A DNA stretch of 64,000 nt. Origin: Streptomyces coffeae. GTDB lineage: Bacteria > Actinomycetota > Actinomycetes > Streptomycetales > Streptomycetaceae. The notes under the pieces are model-generated. The model was given only the letters and a program-made list of their open reading frames with translations. It had not been told where the DNA came from and did not search any database. A program made the position numbers and the translations under genes. Location: positions 62,001 to 126,000 of the forward strand of contig NZ_JAERRF010000022.1 in the NCBI RefSeq assembly GCF_016741875.1. The letters run 5' to 3'. Below, one piece after another: positions 59,693 through 64,000 of this stretch. Every line of letters starts with the position of its first letter. Within the stretch, counting starts at the first letter, position 1.

Positions 59693-59934
59693 TGCACATG
59701 GCACCCGGGCCCCTCAGGGGCTGAGCCGGAACCAGCGCTCGCGGCCGCGAGCCCCGGGAGTCATGTGGGCGAACACCCAAGGGACGGCACCCTCCTCGTC
59801 GGCCCCCACGTGTTCCGTTCGGGTAGTCCGCTCCCCTCGGGCACCCCCGGCGGCCCGGGCCTACCCCTGGGCCCAGGGCCGCCGGATACCCACTGATCCT
59901 CGCGATCAGGACCCTCGGCCCGAAGGCGACGACG

Positions 59935-60327
59935 ATGTCCCAGACCTACTCTCCGATCAGCGCGGACTGGCCTTGTCAGGTCAACCCGCCGGGCAGCCCC
60001 TACTGGGAGCGCACGGCGGCCCGGTGGCTCCGGGATCTTCTGCCCGCCCGGTACGCCGGCTATTCCACCCTCACCCGGCATCCCATCCTGCTCGCCCGGC
60101 ATGCGCGACTTCAGCTCCAGAACGAGATCCGCACGGTGCGGGCCGCCCTCCAGACCTGCCGTACGGAACTGCCCGCCCTGGGCTTCTCCGAGACGATGAT
60201 CGAGTCCACCATCAAGCTCTACGCCACCGAGCTGGCACAGCTCAACCGGCTGGCCGGCGGGGTGCGGCTGATCACGGAGGCGCTGCTGAAGGAGAGCCGC
60301 CGGACCCCGGTCGGCTCCCGGCACTGA
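59935..60327 (+). CDS. Small protein of unknown function
   Basis: 130 residues, not assigned to a family. A Trp/Tyr-containing start (YSPISADWPCQVNPPGSPYW) precedes a mostly helical body with Arg-rich helices (LARHARLQLQNEIRTVRAAL, IESTIKLYATELAQLNRLAG). No signal peptide or membrane segment is visible. The ATG follows GAAGGCGACGACG. Coding statistics are convincing. The AT-rich palindromic region lies upstream and the SpoIIE gene is convergent. Confidence 0.72.
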   Translation: MSQTYSPISADWPCQVNPPGSPYWERTAARWLRDLLPARYAGYSTLTRHPILLARHARLQLQNEIRTVRAALQTCRTELPALGFSETMIESTIKLYATELAQLNRLAGGVRLITEALLKESRRTPVGSRH

Positions 60328-60351
60328 CCAACGGACCCCGCGGGCCGGGGT

Positions 60352-62811
60352 TCACGGCGCCGGGGGCACCGCCTCCACCTGGCCGTTCCCGTTCTCGAGC
60401 AGCTGCTCGCACCAGATGGTCTTGCCCTCGCGCGCGTGCCGGGTGCCCCACCGCTGGGTGAGCTGGGCGACCAGCAACAGCCCGCGGCCGCCCTCGTCGG
60501 ACAGCCGGGCGCGGCGCATATGCGGGGCGGTGTTGCTGGCGTCGGACACCTCGCAGATGAGGGTCCGGTCCCGGATCAGCCGTAGCTGGATGGGGCCGTC
60601 GGCGTGCCGGATGGCGTTGGTGACCAGCTCGCTCACCACCAGCTCGGTGACGAAGGACGCGTCCTCCAGGCTCCAGGCGGCGAGTTGGCGCGCGGCCCAG
60701 GAGCGGGCGGTGGAGACGGTCGCGGGGTCGGACGGAAGGTCCCGTACGGCGAACTGGTCCCGGTTCAGCGCCCGGGTGCGGGCGATCAGCAGCGCCGCGT
60801 CGTCGGCGGGGTGCTCGGGGAGCAGATCGCCCAGTACGCGGTCGCACAGGGCGTCCAGGGACGGGGTGGGTTCGGCCAGCACCTGGCACAACTGGTCCAG
60901 CGCACTGTCGAGTTCCCGCTCCCGGAAGCCCAGCAGCCCGTCGGTGTAGAGGGCGAGCAGGCTGTTCTCCGGGAGCTGTACGTCGACGGCCTCGAACGGC
61001 AGACCGCCAAGACCCAGCGGCGGCCCCGCGGGCAGATCGAGCAGCCGGGCCCCGTCCGGGGTGACCGTGGCCGGGGGCGGATGCCCGGCTCGGGCCAGGG
61101 AACAGGTCCGCGAGATCGGGTCGTAGATCGCGTAGGTGCAGGTGGCCCCCAGGACCGCCGGGTCGAGGGGGGAGCCGGTGCCCTCGCCCTCGGCGGCGAG
61201 CCGGAGCACCACGTCGTCGAGGTGGGTGAGCAGTTCGTCCGGGGGCAGATCGACATCGGCGAGGGTGCGCACCGCCGTCCGCAGCCGGCCCATCGTGGCG
61301 GCGGCGTTGATGCCGTGGCCGACGACGTCGCCGACGACCAGGGCGACCCTGGCCCCGGACAGCGGGATCACATCGAACCAGTCGCCCGCCAGCCCGGTCT
61401 TGCCGCCGGCCGGGAGATAGCGGGACGCGGTCTCGACGGCCGCCTGCACGGGGCTCCCCTGCGGCAGCAGGCTCTGCTGGAGGCTGAGCGCCGCGGTGCG
61501 TTCGCGGGTGAAGCGGCGGGCGTTGTCCAGACACAGCGCGGCCCGCGCCACCAGCTCCTCGGCGAGCAGCCGGTCGTCGTCGGTGAAGGGGTGTTTGGTC
61601 CGCCGGTAGAACATGGTGATGCCGAGCGTCGTCCCGCGCGCCTGGATCGGCACCCCCATGATCGACTGGAACTCGTAGATCCGGAACTTCTCCGCCCGCG
61701 CCGGGTCCTGGGCCAGCCAGACCTTGATGTCGTGGTCGGTGACGTGGTGGAGGGCCGACCGGCCGGTGGCCATACAGCGCACGGCGGGCGAGTACGGCGG
61801 ATAGAAGTCCACTTCGCCCGGCTGCCGCACCGCCTCCGGCGTACCCTCCAGCACGGACTGGTTGGCCGCCCTGCGCAGCGCCACCACCCCGGTGAACGGA
61901 CCGGGTTCATCCCCGCCGAGCAGGGGGTCCAGCAGATCGACGGTGACCCAGTCGGCGAGCCGGGGGACGGCCGAATCGGCCAGCTCCTGCGCGGTGCGCA
62001 TCAGGTCCAGGGTGCTGCCGATCCGGGTGCCCGCCTCCGTCAGCAGCGTCAGCCGCTCGCGGGCCTCGTACTGCTGGGTGACGTCCGCGACCGTGGTGCA
62101 CAGGCCGAGGGTGTGCCCGTGGAGGTCGCGCAGCGCGGAGGCCGAGGCCATGAAGACGGCGTCGCGCTCCGGGTCCGCCGGGACGCGGCCGTGCAGCTCC
62201 CCGCTGAAGGCGGACTCACCGGTCTCGATCACCCGGCGCAACCGCCGCTCCCACCCCGTGGCGTCCGGTCCGGAGAGGATCTCCGGCAGCCGCTTGCCCC
62301 ACCGTTCGGCCTCCGTCATCCCGCTGAGGCGGATCATCGCCTCGTTCTGCCAGCGGCAGCGCAGATCCGTGTCATAGATGGTCACGGCGACCGGGGACAC
62401 GGTGAACAGCCAGTGCACCACGGCCCGCTCGATCTCCTGCGGCAGCACATGATGCCCGGTCGCGGGCGCCGCGGCGGCCACCAGGATCCACTGGCCCCGC
62501 TCGCCGCCCTCCTCGCAGCGGTGGGCGGTGCCGCTCAGGGCGAGGGGGCGGCCGTCCGCGCGGCGCGCGGTCAGCTCGCCCAGCCAGTCGTCGCCCTCCG
62601 CCCGCCGGGTCCAGAACGGGGCTCCGGCGTCCGGGGTGAGGAAGTCCTCGGCCGGGCAGCCCACGGCGTCCTGGGTGGTGCGGCCGAGCAGCCGTTCCGC
62701 CCCGGCGCTCCAGCCCGTGACCACGCCCTGCTCATCCACCATGATCACGACGGTCCGCGAGCCCTCGGAGCCAGGCGGCCGTATCCGCGGCAGGGCATCG
62801 TCGGCGTCCAT
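60352..62811 (-). CDS. SpoIIE family phosphatase with two PAS, GAF and ATPase domains
   Basis: 819 residues. First PAS (about 20-130: IMVDEQGVVTGWSAGAERLL), second PAS (about 130-260: VAVTIYDTDLRCRWQNEAMI), GAF (about 260-430), PP2C phosphatase (about 440-670: AGDWFDVIP, VGDVVGHG) and HATPase_c (about 690-810: SELVTNAIRHADG, DEGGRGL). It would switch an anti-sigma/anti-anti-sigma module in response to a sensed signal. Same overall plan as the protein at 10-13 kb but with no TTA codon. ATG 62811 follows GAAGGGGCGCC. Divergent from the next PAS/GAF gene. Confidence 0.93.
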   Translation of the reverse strand: MDADDALPRIRPPGSEGSRTVVIMVDEQGVVTGWSAGAERLLGRTTQDAVGCPAEDFLTPDAGAPFWTRRAEGDDWLGELTARRADGRPLALSGTAHRCEEGGERGQWILVAAAAPATGHHVLPQEIERAVVHWLFTVSPVAVTIYDTDLRCRWQNEAMIRLSGMTEAERWGKRLPEILSGPDATGWERRLRRVIETGESAFSGELHGRVPADPERDAVFMASASALRDLHGHTLGLCTTVADVTQQYEARERLTLLTEAGTRIGSTLDLMRTAQELADSAVPRLADWVTVDLLDPLLGGDEPGPFTGVVALRRAANQSVLEGTPEAVRQPGEVDFYPPYSPAVRCMATGRSALHHVTDHDIKVWLAQDPARAEKFRIYEFQSIMGVPIQARGTTLGITMFYRRTKHPFTDDDRLLAEELVARAALCLDNARRFTRERTAALSLQQSLLPQGSPVQAAVETASRYLPAGGKTGLAGDWFDVIPLSGARVALVVGDVVGHGINAAATMGRLRTAVRTLADVDLPPDELLTHLDDVVLRLAAEGEGTGSPLDPAVLGATCTYAIYDPISRTCSLARAGHPPPATVTPDGARLLDLPAGPPLGLGGLPFEAVDVQLPENSLLALYTDGLLGFRERELDSALDQLCQVLAEPTPSLDALCDRVLGDLLPEHPADDAALLIARTRALNRDQFAVRDLPSDPATVSTARSWAARQLAAWSLEDASFVTELVVSELVTNAIRHADGPIQLRLIRDRTLICEVSDASNTAPHMRRARLSDEGGRGLLLVAQLTQRWGTRHAREGKTIWCEQLLENGNGQVEAVPPAP

Positions 62812-63039
62812 GGCGCCCCTTCTCGTTCAGGGGATCGTCCTGTGTGCATGCCGGACCCCTTGCGACCGCACTACGTTCCGAGCATGCGCCTCCCGCCGCG
62901 CGGGTTCAAATGAGCCGCGATCGGCCGTGGCCCGTGCGGCGGCGACTGAGATGCTCTGTTCATCCCTTATGTGCCATGCTCGTGGTATGAGCGCTTTCCC
63001 TATGAAGGGGGCGCGGCTCTGAAGGCCCCGACGCCAGCC

Positions 63040-64000
63040 ATGAGCGGTTGCCGCGCGGAGGCGGATGAGGAGCTCGGGTACGCCCACGAGACGACCGGCG
63101 GCCCGCGCACGGAGGCGGTGCAGGCGGCTGTGACCGGGCATGTCCTGACGTTCACGGGGACCGCGTTGGTCGCCGTGTACGCGTTCGACGCGGACGGCGG
63201 CGAGCTTCGGCTGGCCGAAACCGTCCGTAGCCCCGGCGGCCCGTACGCCCTTCCCGCGAGCTACCCCCTCTCCGGACGCTCACCCGTCGCCGACGCCTTC
63301 CGCTCCGGCCGCCCGCTGTGGCTGAGCCCCGCGGAACTGGCCGAGTACGGCCCGTCCGCACCCGGCCCCGAGTCCGCCGCCGGCCTCTCGCTGGGGGTGC
63401 TGCCCCTGGGCGGGGACGGCAGGGGGCTGGGCTGTCTGGTGGTGGTGGACGAGGCTCCCGAAGGGATCGACGCGGACCGCCGCGCCTTCCTCGAGCTCTA
63501 CGCCCAACACGTCGCCGCGGGCCTGGAGGCCTCCGGGCCGCACGGGCGCCCGGAGCAGCGGGCGCTGGCGGGCTCCACCCTGGACCGGCTCCAGGTGGGT
63601 GCGTTCGTGCTGGAGCTGAGCACCGGGCGGATGACCGCCGACACCCCGACGCTGGAGCTGTTCGGCATCCCCCTGGACGACTTCGACGGACAGGTGGAGA
63701 CCCTCCTCGCGAGCACCGTCCCGGACGATGTGCCCGCCCTGATGTCCATCGTGGAGCCCGGCCGGCTGACCCCCGGCAGCTCACAGCTGGCGTTCCGCAT
63801 CCGCCGCCCCAACGGCGAGCTGCGCTGGCTGGGGCTGCGCTGCCGGGTCCAGGCCGGGGCGGACGGCACCCCGGAACGGATGCTGGGCGTGGTCGCGGAG
63901 GCGTCGTATCTGCGGCCCACCGCCGACGAGGTGTCCATGGTGCAGCGGCTGTCCGCCGCCCTGGCCGGTGCCACCACCATCCGCGACGTGGGGGAGGCCG
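63040..64000 (+). CDS. GAF/PAS sensor protein, C-terminus cut by window end
   Basis: The first 320 residues are present. A GAF domain (about 20-165: GTALVAVYAFDADGGELRLA) is followed by a PAS-like fold (about 185-290: FVLELSTGRMTADTPTLELF, RIRRPNGELRWLGLRC), and the start of another domain is cut. The layout matches the N-terminal half of SpoIIE-type phosphatases in Streptomyces, though the effector domain is not in the window. ATG 63040 is tentative; an in-frame GTG at 62971 would add 23 residues, and no clear ribosome binding site favours either. Confidence 0.8.
   Translation, partial: MSGCRAEADEELGYAHETTGGPRTEAVQAAVTGHVLTFTGTALVAVYAFDADGGELRLAETVRSPGGPYALPASYPLSGRSPVADAFRSGRPLWLSPAELAEYGPSAPGPESAAGLSLGVLPLGGDGRGLGCLVVVDEAPEGIDADRRAFLELYAQHVAAGLEASGPHGRPEQRALAGSTLDRLQVGAFVLELSTGRMTADTPTLELFGIPLDDFDGQVETLLASTVPDDVPALMSIVEPGRLTPGSSQLAFRIRRPNGELRWLGLRCRVQAGADGTPERMLGVVAEASYLRPTADEVSMVQRLSAALAGATTIRDVGEA

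Larger units (their letters stand above)
59554..59934. other. AT-rich intergenic region with palindromes
   Basis: About 380 bases without a gene. The part 59640-59700 is unusually AT-rich for this genome and holds two perfect palindromes, listed separately. The rest shows no recognisable feature beyond the approach to the next gene. Confidence 0.6.

Noticed and set aside
62987..63022. Eleven-codon frame (MSAFPMKGARL) as a leader peptide
   Set aside because: No ribosome binding site, and it overlaps a possible upstream start of the GAF/PAS gene; no attenuator structure was seen.

Overview
The window is chromosomal DNA of a Streptomyces. GC content is very high, codon third positions are almost all G or C, and only one TTA leucine codon was seen in any gene. 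The gene content also fits: a whiE-type spore-pigment polyketide operon, several SpoIIE/RsbU-type phosphatases, a SigB-family sigma factor, a class F sortase, an F420-type LLM oxidoreductase and an ANTAR protein. The species cannot be fixed from the sequence. No rRNA, tRNA, prophage, insertion sequence or CRISPR array was seen.

Layout. 1-7.3 kb: a cut TetR regulator, a double-headed 3-hydroxyacyl-CoA dehydrogenase, a HEAT-repeat protein, an acetyltransferase, a decayed SDR gene beside its MerR regulator, a radical SAM protein with a LexA-like box, and an SRPBCC protein. 7.5-12.9 kb: an MFS exporter with three extra C-terminal beta domains, and a multidomain SpoIIE phosphatase holding the single TTA (bldA) codon. 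13-18 kb: a methyltransferase, then a tight peptidase operon (M55, M20, S9) behind a near-perfect DasR-type site. 18-25 kb: Sfp-type phosphopantetheinyl transferase, acetyltransferase, DUF5107 protein, VOC protein, methyltransferase, DUF2795 protein, small membrane protein and a DinB-like protein.

25-38 kb is stress and signalling: a large catalase coupled to a stand-alone PfpI protein, a SigB-family sigma factor, GAF and ANTAR proteins and a hemerythrin protein. Here too lies an unusual tight three-gene operon (28.0-32.1 kb): an F420-type LLM oxidoreductase followed by a ThDP-enzyme-like protein and an enolase-superfamily protein. The last two have both lost the residues that hold their metal or cofactor. 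A PLP aminotransferase-fold protein without an evident Schiff-base lysine sits at 35.8 kb. 38-42 kb: secreted beta-helix protein, O-methyltransferase, class F sortase and its likely repeat-rich surface substrate.

42.0-51.0 kb is one ten-gene operon on the minus strand. It reads, in order, SchA/CurD-like protein, cupin, KS-alpha, chain length factor, ACP, aromatase/cyclase and TcmI-type cyclase, all as in whiE. It then continues, with overlapping genes, into a complete acetyl-CoA carboxylase set (AccDA fusion, BCCP, biotin carboxylase). The pigment synthase therefore seems to carry its own malonyl-CoA supply, while the divergent FAD hydroxylase of classical whiE is absent beside it.

51-64 kb: DedA protein, two metallo-hydrolase/acetyltransferase genes, M19 dipeptidase, an RsbW-like ATPase, a thioesterase and a secreted M9 collagenase. 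The collagenase promoter overlaps a perfect palindrome facing a MurR/RpiR-type regulator. The window ends with an AT-rich palindromic patch, a small unknown protein, a second SpoIIE phosphatase, and a GAF/PAS protein cut by the window end.
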